A stretch of DNA of 64,000 nt from Agapetus fuscipes (GCA_951799405.1 OX637346.1:8331215-8395214); one strand, 5' to 3'. Counted from the stretch's first letter, positions 33,385 to 45,180 are shown. Notes: generated from the sequence alone by a model not told the origin. Numbers and translations: made by a program.

Positions 33385-34206
33385 GGCCGTTTGTCCACCG
33401 CACGCCGTCACCGTCACGTCACGTCAACGAGATGACGGCGCCGAAGAAGCGGCACATACATTTCGTATAGTAATGTATGTAGCCGCGTGTCCACCGGACG
33501 CCGTCCCGTCATCCCGGCCATTCCCGGCCGCCGAGATTTCGAGTAGATCGGCGTGACCGCTAGATCGTCACCGAGATTTTGACGGGCCCATGTGCGGCCA
33601 ATACAAAACATGCGTGAACTTGTCCACACTGCCGCCGCGTCGCAGCTATCTATCATTAAATATCATATCATAGCTATCTATCATCAAATATAACATTCGT
33701 TAGTTGTAATAAAAATGGCCAAGAATTTTAAATACGATATCTATAAATTTAAAGAAGTTATAGAAAGCAAAGAATGCTTGTGGGATAAAAACAAGGATGT
33801 GCCCAAAGATAAAATTTTGCGTAAAAATGCATGGCGCGAGGTTTGCGCCTTTTTAGAGCCGAACTTTGGGGATATTGAGGAACAAACTAAACCAACGGAA
33901 TCGGTCGCGGTGGACAAACGATCGCCGTCACGTCATATTAAACTCGGCCCGAATAATCTCGTTCTCGGTGACGTGACGGTGACGCCGTCACCGTCACGTC
34001 ACCGGGAACGAGATGACGGTGCCGAAGAAGGGGTACATGTAATGTATTTATTTTATTGCCTGGTTATAGGCAATACAATACATAACCTATTACCAGCGAA
34101 ATCGGTCGCGGTGGACCAACGATCGCCGTCATATCAATTAAACTCGGCCCGAAATAATCTCGTTCCCGGTGACGTGACGGTGACGGCGTGCGGTGGACAA
34201 ACGGCC
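33385..34206 (+). mobile_element. Harbinger-like element with MADF frame, second of tandem
   Basis: It begins GGCCGTTTGTCCACCGCACG after TTA (33382-33384) and ends GTGGACAAACGGCC before TTA (34207-34209). This fits the 3-bp TTA duplication of PIF/Harbinger elements. Inside are a variant terminus (33481-33520, GTGTCCACCGGACGCC), a MADF-like frame (33715 on), and from about 33898 to the end a sequence nearly repeating the first MITE, including its hairpin. It reads as a composite in which a MITE copy inserted into a longer element. No DDE transposase is present. Confidence 0.75.
33715..33900 (+). CDS. MADF (Myb/SANT-like) domain fragment of a Harbinger-type element
   Basis: The ATG lies in a good context (AATAAAAATGGCC). 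The first 60 codons read FKEVIESKECLWDKNKD, then LRKNAWREVCAFLEPNFGDI. The spaced W in CLWD, the charged linker and NAWREV are the MADF pattern, a Myb/SANT-like DNA-binding fold that accompanies the transposase in insect PIF/Harbinger elements. The domain stops after about 60 residues, before the usual last helix. The open frame then runs to 34356 through terminal-repeat sequence, which is not real coding. It is probably a first exon or a truncated gene; no intron or second gene can be shown. Confidence 0.7.
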
Positions 34207-34429
34207 TTAGGGTTACATTTTTATGTTGACATGAGCGGCTATTCTCTTGATAATGGTGTGATTACACCGAAAGCACTCGAAATCATAAACACGTTGTTTT
34301 ATTTTTACATTATTAATAAGTTATTATTATTAATCACTAGCAACTGTATTAGATGATCATTTAGCCTTTCAAAAGCTTACAAGAAAACGTGAATGGTCGA
34401 CTTAAATAAGGCATTACGCAACGCAACTA

Positions 34430-34572
34430 AACTACATGTTTATATAGTGTTACTTTTTGCCGTGTTTTCCCCGTAGGCTATGTGGCTAGTGAACCTATTT
34501 ATTTTTACGGGTAAGAGGGCTGGCCTTACGTCAACCACTTCTGTTGAAGTCGAGGTTTGAAATAAAGACCAC
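34430..34572 (-). mobile_element. SINE-1 3' half, reverse
   Basis: Only the 3' part remains: GCAACTAAACTACATG, TTGCCGTGTTTTCCCCGTAG, CTTACGTCAACCACTTCTGT. The tRNA head is absent. Confidence 0.8.
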
Positions 34573-35150
34573 AATATTTTTTTCTTAACTAAGTTTATAG
34601 AAGTAGATCCAATATACTAAAGGTTTATTTTTGTTATTAATTAAAAGCGACTACAACTATTCGCTTTTATTGAGGTAATGTCACCGACAAAAACACTCGA
34701 CCTCTAATGAACGTTTTTTTTTCTCAATTCAAAAACAGCTTTTACGGATTCTGCAAGCCTCACGAAAATCATAAAATAAATAAAAGGTATTAGCATTTCA
34801 CACACTTTACTTTTGTATTTAAGCATCTTAAAAAGTTGTTTTTTCTTTGCTGTTGAAAGAATAAATATTTTCCTGAAACACACCAATACTTGGGCCGAGC
34901 TTTGTTTTTATTAATAATCTTCGCTTGTTCCTCCCGCGGCGAGCGCTGGAGAAATTTAATTTCATTCTTGAAAATATGACTTGGTCATTTTTATGGAATT
35001 TCAGCGGGCTTATTTACGACAATATTTTTTTAACGATTTTACTTTATTTGAAAAACTTTGATTGAATTTTATGATCAAAAATTAATATCAACATAAAATT
35101 TTACGAGTATTTTCAATTATTTTTTTCTTTGTGCGTTCATTGAGTAATAA
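34573..35150. other. AT-rich stretch, nothing recognised
   Basis: No supported frame or repeat. Confidence 0.5.
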
Positions 35151-35208
35151 TATTGGATGAATCTCACCACCCATACTTTACAAATTTGTTTACTTTGAGA
35201 CTTGAAAA
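35151..35208 (+). repeat. Repeat family A, 5' fragment
   Basis: TTGGATGAATCTCACCACCC then TACTTTACAAATTTGTTTAC: a short, diverged piece of the 5' block. Confidence 0.5.
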
Positions 35209-35394
35209 CGAAAAATACGACAAAAACTAATTTGCAAACACAAGTTTTATTACGGCTGGTTACGTTCTTGAAAGTCTATGTTGACCTTTCTGGTATTTTG
35301 AAATCGGATAGGTTTTAAAATAATTGTTACTGAAATTGTTTCATTTTTTTAATACAACCTAACTCTACGCAGCTTACACACCTGCTACAAGGGT

Positions 35395-35490
35395 CAGATC
35401 AACCGCCACACCTCTGCGGCACTCCAACAAGAAAGTGTCACAAACCCTGGGATTCTCTGAAATCTAGGGAGTCCTATGCATAGTATTCCT
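35395..35490 (+). repeat. LINE 3' UTR fragment
   Basis: AGATCAACCGCCACACCTCT and AAATCTAGGGAGTCCTATGC match the 3' end at 7.62 and 52.3 kb. Confidence 0.75.
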
Positions 35491-35779
35491 TTAAAAATAC
35501 TAATATGTACCTATACTTGAAATCCTTAATTATTTTAATACATCCGTTTGCAATAATACGTATGATGTGATCTCTCTCACGCGGCCCGATATATCTTTTG
35601 AGGGAAACTCTACCGGATAGGGCGGAAACAATAATAGTGATCATCAGGGGAAGCTGTTGGGAATGCTTTAGATGCCGTTAAATATTTGCCAGTGGCCCGC
35701 CGCAAGGAAACCCCATAGCAGAGGATATAATCAATGCTATACGTGTAGATATTGCATCCGGCTACTGGTATATAATAAT

Positions 35780-36070
35780 TACTTCTCCTTCATATCTCTC
35801 AAGGCATCTGTATCTTAGGCGTTCTGCATCCAATCACTAACAATCTTCACTAACAATCTTATTCATGTCATCTGACAATCGTAGTAGAGGCCTTCCTCTA
35901 GTTGTTTTTTGTCCTTACGAAGTTTCCATACCTTGGTTATTAAAGCTGGTGGCAACATACCCTGCCCACGACCACTTGTGTTTTGGCACTCTTTTTAAAA
36001 TGCCAGTCACAGATCTTTTACGTATATCGGTATTTCGTATCTGGTATCGTTTTTGTACTGAACCAATGTG
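35780..36070 (-). pseudogene. RTE-like LINE ORF2 C-terminus, decayed
   Basis: On the minus strand a largely continuous frame gives RYQIRNTDIRKRSVTGILKR, then HKWSWAGYVATS, then RGRPLLRLSDDMNKI. This is the post-RT pattern of RTE-type insect LINEs (K-W-x-W-A-G-H-V ... RGRP ... R-W-x-D-D). Stops and a frameshift show decay. Confidence 0.75.
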
Positions 36071-36115
36071 TGTTATGAAAACTGGAAATGGATTTCAAAA
36101 ATATTTTGATTAATC

Positions 36116-36569
36116 TCACATTATCGTTTTTTGCCTTTCTTTCTTAGCTCAGATTGTGTAGAATGTGATTTTTTGGAAAATTCATTGAAAGTCCATCTTT
36201 GACTCAACTGGTAAATAAGCCAAACAAGCACTGGGATGACGTCATATTAACAATAGAATTGTGCTCAATGAAAAGCAGCTTACTGAATTCTTGGCATTTC
36301 ATTGTTGTTGTAACCAACGTCCTTAAATATTGCATTCATGTTATTATCTGCACGAATGTCTAGTATATTTTTGTGAAATTCTTACTGGGTGGTCGACTAC
36401 TAACCATTCCCGGAAAATTTAACGTTTCCATCTTTTAAATTCCATTTATTTCAGGTCATAATCTCCTCGCTAGTCCCACCTCGGTTTGCTGAGATCATAA
36501 GTCACGTACGTGATAACTATCGTGGTCTCCATAACGACTACGATCGGAATAAGGTCCTCTAAGTATCCG
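36116..36569. other. Unassigned stretch
   Basis: No supported frame or repeat. Confidence 0.45.
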
Positions 36570-36713
36570 AAGTATCAAACTTTACATGTAAACTCAACTG
36601 TTGAGTTTTCTCCAAAACTTATGAAATATACAACGCTCACCAAAAGCGCTGTCACAATTCCGTATATTTTTTGGTAAACGCTGCGAAAGTAAGTTTTAAA
36701 CTCACATTGGTGA
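36570..36713. mobile_element. MITE family B copy
   Basis: TATCCGAAGTATCAAACTTT and TACATGTAAACTCAACTG on the left; GGTAAACGCTGCGAAAGTAA and TTTTAAACTCAC on the right. Confidence 0.65.
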
Positions 36714-37962
36714 CCGCTCTTAAACGATATCACTTTACGATTTTCTCAAAGCGAGAATGTGCTGACGTCACACGATCGTTAAATAACTAGCACTCATTAA
36801 ATTTGAGGTCATACATGCGAGTTAAAATTGATAGTTAAATTATGGCCAGCTAATATTTTCCTGGAAACATGCTCTCAACTGGATAGTGGATAGGTACTAG
36901 GCATTTCAAGAAGTATGAAATGTTTATAACGTTGCTATTAACAGACTGAATAATTGATTGTTCAAAACTTATCACATTTTTTTTTTAATTTAACAATCTA
37001 AGAACATTGGCTTCTTCGTTCACGAAATTATATATATTTATGTAAAGATTAAATTATTAACAATCGTATCATTGTTGAATGCGAATAAAGTTTGTACAGG
37101 CTATATCCTTTTATAAGAGAAGTAGAAGAGAATCTTGGATACAGCCAAAGCCCATGCAGGACTGTCTAGCTTATGATGATGATGATCTCCTTTCAGAAAG
37201 ATGTAGTTTATAGCTGGATAAGTATTAATTTTTCAACTAAGGTTCAAACAAAAAATCTCCACCCTGAAAATAAGTTTATGTAGCAAAAAAATAAAACCCT
37301 GTATTCACTAAAAAAAAGCTTTGCATAACAACGAAAATATAATCCTCATATCACCCTGAAAATAGGTTCGGTTTACAACAATAATACAGCCGTCAAATCA
37401 GCTTAAAAAGAATTTGGTTTGTACTAATTACATATTTTTGTTTTGTTCCAGGTAAGGATTTCATTCTTGACAACAGCCACAATAAGTAAGTTTTATTTTC
37501 AGCAGAAGAAAATTTTTTGAACACCAAAATGTAGCCCGCTTACAAGGTCTCTATCCCTGAAAAAAAACGGCGGGAAATAAACTTACTGCTTTGTTACTTT
37601 CATTCCAATCAGGCCATGAACCTGAGTACAACTGCTCGTATTTCTTTTCCTGTTTGATACAGAGATTGTACACAACGATACTAAGGTACTTTTTTTACCT
37701 TCTACATTACCTTCCACTTTATTTTTCCTTCAACTTTTTGTAGTACGTGTATGTGCTCGTACAGAAAAAAAATCCCCAAAGATGTAGTTTTTATTTTAAT
37801 AATTTCAAGCTTAGACTATTCCAGTATAAGCTCATAAGATAAATTTCGTAAAGAACTAAAGGCTGAATTGTGAGTTTTCATATAATTATTTTATTTTTAA
37901 ACATATTCTTGTTTCCTGTTATTTGTTTATGAAGAATGAATGTGTTTTTTGATTATTAGTTC
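36714..37962. other. AT-rich stretch, nothing recognised
   Basis: A GATGATGATGATC run at about 37172-37184 may be the tail of an old retroelement. No gene supported. Confidence 0.45.
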
Positions 37963-38470
37963 CTTGACTTTTTTTTTATTTTATTTTTTTTATTTTAAAA
38001 AAATAGATTTGTGAAGAGGAATGCAATTTACCAACCTATTCTACCTGGCCAGAAACAGGTATTAATATCATCATTTAATAATTCATTATTGTTAATTATT
38101 AATGAATTATTAAATAATAATTACCCAATTACATCTGTTGAACCAGGGTCAAAGTTAAAGTCAAGTGACCCAAGCGGGGATCGAACCAACGTTGTTCCAT
38201 TCGAAACACGCTAGAAAGATCAGCCCTCTTGGCCCACGCGGCTATAACCCCGACAAAAAACTTAAAAGTTGGTATAAGGTTGACCTCTCATACTGTAAAA
38301 ATGGTTTACTTTCGTCAATGTCTATCCTGTTTTTGGGGATTTCGGCAAAAATTGCAGGGTTTATGTTCCTTTGGGGTTTGTAAGTGGAAACTTACACGCG
38401 TTTGCTTGTGGATAAGCATTAAACATGAACTTAAAAATATGTTAAAATACGAGCATCTGTGCAATATAGA
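37963..38470 (+). repeat. Repeat family A, split by SINE-3
   Basis: TTCCTTGACTT at 37963 is the family 5' end. The next family block (AGTTGGTATAAGGTTGACC) resumes only at about 38266, after a reverse SINE-3. The rest reads on to TTAAAAATATG near 38440. Confidence 0.7.
38006..38255 (-). mobile_element. SINE-3 copy (tRNA-derived), reverse
   Basis: On the minus strand the head shows GGGCCAAGAGGGCTGAT (A-box region) and GGTTCGATCCCCGC (B box). The body has a strong AT hairpin (TTTAATAATTCATTA paired across about 38077-38117). It matches 48983-49241 along its length, and the 3' tail is CACAAATCTAT in both. Confidence 0.85.
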
Positions 38471-38734
38471 AAAAAACATATAAAAAATGGGTAGTTGTGT
38501 TTTCTTTCAAAGTAATTTAGAAGTAGTTATTCTTGAATTAGAGACGATAATAAAAGCTGGGACCAAAAGCAAGATGCTGGCTTAACTGAGAAAAGTTAAT
38601 AACAAAATTGTTCCTCAAAGCGCAAAACCAGATGCGGCCAGCTTCCAGAGGAAGACATCAAAATAGTTAAACGCCGTAATAATATTATTTTATGAAGTGT
38701 ATAATAATTTTGCTGCATTTTCTTTAGCAAAGAA

Positions 38735-38978
38735 AACTGTACCTTAAACGTTTAAACTAAACCTAATCGTTTTAAGAAAAATGTGTGGCATCTAAAACAG
38801 CGCTTTTGAAGAGAGTTTTAGTTCTTATACATTTTTGTTCAAACTCAAAAGTTTCGTTTTAACGATGGTTGCCAAACTCAACCAAATCGTTTTACAAAAA
38901 ATGAGTAGAAACTGAAACAGTGCCTCTAATTTGAGTTTAAGTTCTCATATTTTGTTGTTAAAACACAATGGTTGAATT
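38735..38978. mobile_element. MITE family B copies, diverged or tandem
   Basis: AAACTAAACCTAATCGTTTT, AAACTCAACCAAATCGTTTT and CACAATGGTTGAATTAAACT are related inner blocks, so two partial copies seem to overlap. Outer ends are lost. Confidence 0.45.
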
Positions 38979-39537
38979 AAACTTTTATTCACATACTTGT
39001 GGTACCGAGTTCTTTGAGGGTAACATCTGTACCCTGAGTACAAAACATTGCGTATACACACCTCCATTGCGTAAATTGAAAAAAATTATGAAAACTAAAT
39101 CACACTCTAGTAGTGCCGTAGTATATTTCATGCATTTTCGATTTACGCAATCTTGTTGATATTTACGCAATGTTGTATACTTTCTGTACTGAGGCGGGTC
39201 GCTTATTTTTAATTTACGTGTCCCGCATTTCAAGATGGGATTCAGAATATATTGAATTTGTTTTTAGTTTATGGCGCAACTTCAGGGCACAGAGTATTAT
39301 CACAGTTTTCAGTAAAGTAATTTTATAAAGTAATCTCCTTCGCGCCATTCTGGAGAATTAGTTTTGAAACATTTTGCAATTTATATTTTCAAGAGAACTT
39401 TTGATGTCTCACACTTGTAACTACTTACATTTAACGAAATTTAATGCTCCTTTTGTATGAAGAAGCATTGAACTTTTTTTCTAAAATTCTTTATATTTTC
39501 TTGTGGTTATTAAAATATTTCAGTCTTCGTAGGATTC
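38979..39537. other. Unassigned stretch
   Basis: Overlapping short frames on both strands at 38968-39233; neither has a recognisable domain. Confidence 0.4.
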
Positions 39538-39758
39538 AGTGGCGAAGGGTGCCATACAAGCCGGTTTCCATCGGTTTCCCGTTTAAAATGAGGCAGAAAT
39601 GATAATAAAGTAGACTGCATGGTTTCAATGGGGGAAAAATACGTATTGTTTCTTTGGTTTTAAATGTATTTTTTTTACTTTGTGCCAATATTTTTGAACT
39701 ACATCATTTTAAAAGGGAATTCGATGGAAACCGGCTTGTATGGCACGTTTCGCCACTG
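39538..39758. mobile_element. 221-bp MITE with CAGTGGCG termini
   Basis: Left arm CAGTGGCGAAGGGTGCCATA continues into AAGCCGGTTTCCATCG; the right arm is its inverse with four or five changes. TAGGATT occurs on both sides, directly left and three bases off the right end. A CA(G)TGGCG start and a 7-8-bp duplication suggest a hAT-like MITE. Confidence 0.7.
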
Positions 39759-39847
39759 GACTAGGATTTGAGTTGTTAAGAACTAATGATGATGATTTGA
39801 TGATTTATTTACTAAGGTAAAGTTTTTTTTCGTAAAAGTACAAAAAG

Positions 39848-39905
39848 TTATCTGTAACTGTAACTGTAACTCTGTCGCCATTCCGCTAGGGGTGGCCAAA
39901 ATCCG
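39848..39905 (-). repeat. RTE-like LINE 3' terminus with short tandem tail
   Basis: CTGTAACTGTAACTGTAACT (a TGTAAC-type tandem tail) joins CTGTCGCCATTCCGCTAGGG, the same 3' end as at 9.53, 26.93 and 59.17 kb. The other ends have shorter TAACTG tails. Confidence 0.7.
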
Positions 39906-39984
39906 CCAAACAAAAAAAAATGGAAATATATGTAGGTACTTACAATAAATAATCTGTAGGTACGATAAGTATCGAATAATGGAA

Positions 39985-40030
39985 TTCCTTGACCTATCTA
40001 TAGCCTATAGGTTGATATGAGAGTATCTTG
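39985..40030 (+). repeat. Repeat family A, 5' fragment
   Basis: TTCCTTGACC, then TATAGGTTGATATGAGAG. Only the first block remains. Confidence 0.5.
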
Positions 40031-40740
40031 TTGTTGGTTCAAGAAAATGACGTAAGCAAGTCGAAAGTACTCGAGGTGAAATAAAGGCTCAACTTGTTAA
40101 ATAAAAATACTTTGATTTATAGAGTAGGTATAGATAATAGTCTCTTTATAAATACAAAAACAAAAATTGTTACTGGCTTAAAATATAGTGATACTTGTAC
40201 TTACAAAATGCTATTTTAGAATAAATACTCTCGTTTTTCGTTTTAAAAGCTCATTTAAAGTCCCATTGCTGCAGTCAACAAGCGCTGTTAGCTTGTTTCT
40301 TATCATTGTGAAACAGTTTACACAGTTTTAGTGGAAAATTATTTTGGGGGGAATATCCTCATATTACAACCAGACATAAATAATGTTTATTTTACGACTC
40401 TGACGTACATTATCCTTAATTATTCCGGAAAAGTGAGTATATTGCTAATATGAAGTTACTTACTTACGTATGGGACAAATATTTTGTCATTTTCAGCAAA
40501 TTTCATAGGCTGATATTATATTTGAAACAGTTTACAAAATGTTTCAGCGAAAACTTTGTAGACCTCTTTTAAAGAAAAAAACACCATCAGTAGAATAAAA
40601 TAGTGTTTTTCTTTCATGTTGAATTTTTTTTACAAATTCTGTAAATCATTAATTGATGAGGCATTTCATTTGTAACCCTTTATTTAAGAAAAAATTCAAA
40701 CAGGTATGTAGTTGGCTACTGTACCCACAACATATATTAA
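40031..40740. other. Unassigned AT-rich stretch
   Basis: 40045-40080 holds a hammerhead-like scrap (GTCGAAAGTACTCGAG) without a proper core; see the rejected list. Confidence 0.4.
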
Positions 40741-40785
40741 TCTTCAACCGGTTTTGTGAAAAATATTCACATCATTTTATTTTTT
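40741..40785 (-). pseudogene. Decayed hammerhead motif related to HHR-a
   Basis: On the minus strand ATGATGTGAATATTTTTCAC holds the last core bases and stem II GTGAA/TTCAC. AAAACCGGTT follows, with the same ACCGGT stem III as HHR-a. The first core bases (CTG) and G12 are lost, so it cannot be active. Confidence 0.55.
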
Positions 40786-40921
40786 CCATTTATTCATCTG
40801 TATTTTGAGTATAAAACTATCCTGAAAAATATCTGCAACTTTACTCAAGTGTCATATTGAATGAAATACGAACTATTCGGATTTTTTTGTGAGAAGGTTT
40901 GATTTGTTAATTTTCCTGCAG

Positions 40922-40980
40922 AGTCGTATCCGACGTCATCAGGAGACGTGTTTCCTCTACGCCTAAGAGGCACGAACTGA
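40922..40980 (-). repeat. Short repeat shared with 43.2 kb
   Basis: GTCATCAGGAGACGT and AGAGGCACGAACT occur at the same spacing here and at 43194-43250. Probably the end of an unidentified retroelement. Confidence 0.5.
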
Positions 40981-40989
40981 TTTTCAATT

Positions 40990-43193
40990 CCTTCCTTTTA
41001 TTTAAGAGCTGCATTGGCAGCTTAATTTATACCCAAGCATTTTTTTTATCATCAGAAATCACAAGTTCAAAGAAAAACTGTTTCAATAACCAAGTCGTTG
41101 ATTTTATTCGTCAATATTTTTCAAACACAAAAGTAACTTTGTATTTGTATTGTGTGAGTTTTTATGACCCAACCTCATACCGACCTACACTGCTTTATTA
41201 ATCAAGAAACAAAAAAGTACCAAAAAATATTTGTAACATTTAGTTGTTGGTCATTTACTGAGAACCTTTTGGACCCTTTGTGTAGTGGAGACAGATTCCC
41301 CATTTGCAGCGGCTGCGGTGAAGTGCTGTTGATTTATCATTTCCTCTCCATTTTCTTTGGTTGTTTTCCCTCCGCGCTTGCAATTCGCGAAAGTTCCCGC
41401 CAATAATAATAATAATGTATGTAGCAAAGTTTCAATTGGCGGTTAGTTTAGCGGAACGATGGAGTGATTCAATTTTGTTTGTTATTGATAAAACGTGGAT
41501 TTTATGGATGTGTTTTTCTGTTGGTTATTGCAGTTTCCACTGTATGGATCGTGAAATTCGTGAAAAAAAAAAAAACCTACTTTTGACTGTCAAAAAAATG
41601 AATTTATTTGTTAAAAAAAAGTGTAAGAAATAAATACCTGATAATGTCGAAGACACCTTATCATATCCGTAAAATGGTATCATACCCACACACCTTTTTC
41701 AAATATTTGTATTACCTTGAAAATGTCAAATTATTGTTAGATTGTTTTATTGACGTTAATATGAACTTAACAATGAACGATTTTCAAGATATTTGTTTTA
41801 AATGAGTCGTATAGAAACAAAGAAAGAAATAAATTATTTTGTTTTCGATAATTCGACAAACATATAGAAACACATTAATCATTTCTTCGCCGTTTCCATA
41901 CATTCATCTTATTTACCAAAGAATCGTTAATTTTTACCTTTGATTCCGTACGACTTGTTTCCATCACCAATCTATAAATATATATGACTTGTTTTGAAAT
42001 TCAAGTAAGTATCCTCTGCATAAACTTGTCGCTCATTGTGACAAAATAACAACATATGAAGTCAAGTTACTTATTTATCCATAATTGAATTTAATCTATC
42101 TCTAATCTGTCGTTTTAAGCATTACGATATGCTTGAAATATCTTTTTTATTCGCCTCAAATCTCCTTCTTAAAAGTAATTCCGAAGCAAAGATAACTATG
42201 AGCTTTAAGCTTATTAATAATCCATCTTCGTACACTTAACGAGTCCTCCGCAGCATTGCTTTATAGAGATGAATGGATGTTAATGAATCAGGATGCTGGC
42301 GGTAAATTTTCTGGACATTTGCCTGTGTAGGCGAAATACATCGAAAAGCTTTTTGTTCGACTTTCGTGTGCGTAGACCAGTGGCTCCTAATCATTCTCAA
42401 CCAGGAAAACATTAGTTGATTCCGTTTGACGATGAAACTTTTTTTACTATTTTGTTACCACCGCTGACCACTTTGACTGTTTTGTTTTGTCCAGGTACCA
42501 ATCTGTTATTTACAGAAACCACAATATCCAAGAAAAATTTTCCATTCTAATCTGAACCCAACCTTCGTCCAAGACTTAAGTCAATATTTAAAAAAATTAA
42601 AAGTATGCATATGGGATTTGAGTCTTTTATTTTTTGAAGACGGCTTAACCTGTGACTTACATTTTTATTCACAGCTACACGCACATTAGATACGATTGAT
42701 TCGAAGTGATTTCAAAACTGGTTTTTAATTAGTAGCCAAGCAAATACTCCGTTTTCAAATGTTAGTTGTAGTAGAAAACCATGCAATGATCTTTTATATG
42801 TGTTGCATGCCTCTCGTACGAACCATTTTCTAAGGTTTTATAGAGGTACGCGAAATACTGGCGAAGAACCGCTGGCTTAGACCGTCTACACTCTACGGTA
42901 TTTGCTACGCCGGGTTCCTTTCTTACTCAAACCCAGGCTTAGCTGCCCGTCTGCTTTTTGCGTATTGAAACTGGCAGACCTTAAAACACGTGTTGGGTTT
43001 AACTTTTTTCACCTAAAACCCTTCTCCCTGTTTTTGCACATGAAACATTTAAGTTTACACGTTGATCATACATTGTGGATGTTAATGTATTTTTTATTAT
43101 GTTCAGATAAAGGAAAAATACACAATATGAGTATATTTAAGCTTAAAGTATCTTTTTTTGGTGTTTTAATGTTATTTTTAGGAATTCTTAATT
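40990..43193. other. AT-rich stretch, nothing recognised
   Basis: Frames at 41164-41805 and 42902-43195 have no domain I recognise. No family A copy occurs. Confidence 0.45.
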
Positions 43194-43250
43194 AAGAGTC
43201 ATATCCGACGTCATCAGGAGACGTATCTCTTCCACGACAAAGAGGCACGA
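43194..43250 (-). repeat. Short repeat shared with 40.9 kb
   Basis: Second copy, about 80% identical by eye. Confidence 0.5.
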
Positions 43251-43659
43251 ACTCTTCCCCAGAAATTCGTTTTTCTCAACACCATGGTTCGTAAAATCTA
43301 CTTCTATTAATTTTATAGGAAAAGTTATGCTGTTTTTTGCACATTTTGTAGATATGCTATGTGGGTAAAATAATGATTTCGTCATGTCAATAATAATCAG
43401 TGATATTGGATGAAAATGATAGATGGATAGTACTGAAAGTAAAAGTAAGTGAAAGTAGTACTGAAAGTTTTGAGATTGATTTGGACTGCTTGCTTTCAAT
43501 ATTTTACTAACAAATATTTATTGGGATTCTCGATATTTAATTTGTCTACTATTTATACCTGTTATGAAACAAGGGGGAGAAGCTTGAATATATACAGAAG
43601 AAATTCTCAAAGACTACTCAGAATATCTGATTAGAAAATTATTTGAATGATCACTTTTT
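43251..43659. other. Unassigned stretch
   Basis: The 103-codon minus frame over 43188-43499 is not supported by any motif. Confidence 0.4.
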
Positions 43660-43912
43660 CTTGACTTATAGGTTGGTATGAGGCTGACCACCCATACTGT
43701 AATAAATGGTTTACTTTGCCAATGTCACCCCTATTTCAGGGAAGGTCGGCAAGAGTTGCAGGGCCTTTGTTCATTTGAGATCGGGTTTTTATATTGTAGG
43801 CCCACATGCGGCATGTGTGAGCGCGAAATTATGCGTGTCTGCTTGTGGGAATGCATTTAATATGAACCTCAAATAATACATATCTTTTTAACTTAGATTT
43901 AGATTAGATCAC
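43660..43912 (+). repeat. Repeat family A, full forward copy
   Basis: From CTTGACTTATAGGTTGGTAT to AACTTAGATTTAGATTAG. GATCAC lies on both sides (about 43649 and 43907), a possible short target duplication. It groups with the 60.65- and 62.55-kb copies (shared GCGCGAAATTATGCGTGTCT-type block). Confidence 0.92.
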
Positions 43913-43919
43913 AGGCAGA

Positions 43920-44065
43920 ATATTAATAGGTTGCATCCACAACGACGTGTTCAACAAGCCTGTAAAATAGCGAGATGGAGGTTATTTTGGAGAGATCATG
44001 TCTCTAGAATGAGTCATGAAAGACTCGCAGCATTATAGCAGATGAGATACCAATAAGCCAACGTC
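43920..44065 (+). pseudogene. LINE ORF2 C-terminus scrap
   Basis: A frame gives RLHPQRRVQQACKIARWRLF then WRDHVSRMSHERLA, like the K-x-R-W-x-x-W-x-x-H-V-x-R region after the RT domain of RTE-like LINEs. It ends at a stop. Confidence 0.5.
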
Positions 44066-44069
44066 CTGT

Positions 44070-45180
44070 GGAAGATATCCTAATAGTTTTAAAAATAGTT
44101 GTATGTCCTCATTGTAGGATCCATGAGCTGATATGATTTTTTTTTGTTTATCACAGATCGAAAGAAGTTGTAAGTCAACTGAGGGGGTTTTGTGTGTGTG
44201 TAAGTTATTTTTTCCATTTTTTTAATCGGAATCAATTTACGGTTCACAAAAGTGTATTTTTATCGTTTTACATTTTACCTATGGCACAATAGAGAAACCT
44301 ATAAAAATTCGATGAATATAAATTTTAGGCAGACATAATTGGCAGTGGTACCGACCCCCTGTCGAAAGATAATTTATTGAATATCTTTTGAGGACACGGA
44401 CCTTCAGCCCGTAGGTAACCCGTAATCCAGGCAATCCACAAAGTTAGGGGTTGGCGGGGGGGGAGGGGGTTGTCCTCCTGCCACCCCAGATCGCCTTTGC
44501 TTGTAATTCACGTGGACAAAACGCCCAAAAGCTACGTTTAAAATCAAATGAGACATTTTTTTGTCAGCCTTGTGAAGCATTTATTTTTAAGCTTAAATAT
44601 TCTTACTCTATTTACACAAAAGAGACGTTTTTCAAAAATTTATGTACTTTTGTATTTTGTACAAATTATTTCCAAGAAAATTTAAAAAAGAATATAAGAG
44701 CGTCAAAAATGAATTGTCCTCTTAATTTTTTAGTTTTTTTTGTGACTATTTTTAAATAATTTCATTTGACAACTTAGTTTTTACTAGGAAAATGTGATGT
44801 TATGATGTGCTCGAAAATAGGCACTAAAACAACTTTAAATGAATGTTAAACATATTTGATTTTTATTTTCGTATTCCAGTTGAGTTTTTCTAATAACTTA
44901 ACAATAAAGTAATATTTTGTGTTTCAATATATTTATCTATCACATTTTTGAAAAACAAATTTACTTTGCAACGTTCGATTCTATAAAACTTTAAATTAAA
45001 AAAAAAGTTTATATGTTTTTTTTTGCATACGGATAACACGTGCGTAAGTTCTTTAAAATTTATATTGCGTTATTATGCACCTCAACAGTCATAAATTAAA
45101 AACAACAGCACTTAAAAATATAAATCATAACAAAGTTTAACGTCATAAAATAACAATATTACTGCAAATACTGCGTTATG
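44070..45180. other. Unassigned stretch with a G-rich tract
   Basis: 44448-44471 has runs of at least four G (GGGGTTGGCGGGGGGGGAGG) and could form a G-quadruplex. The overlapping 102-codon frame has no domain. The rest is AT-rich. Confidence 0.45.

Noticed and set aside
40040..40085. Hammerhead-like GTCGAAAGTACTCGAG scrap
   Set aside because: GAAA and a palindromic AGTACT are present, but the CTGANGA core is missing (CAAGAAAA) and stem I cannot pair.
41164..41805. Three successive plus-strand frames as exons of one gene
   Set aside because: No shared domain, no convincing splice sites linking them, and the codon content follows the local AT richness.
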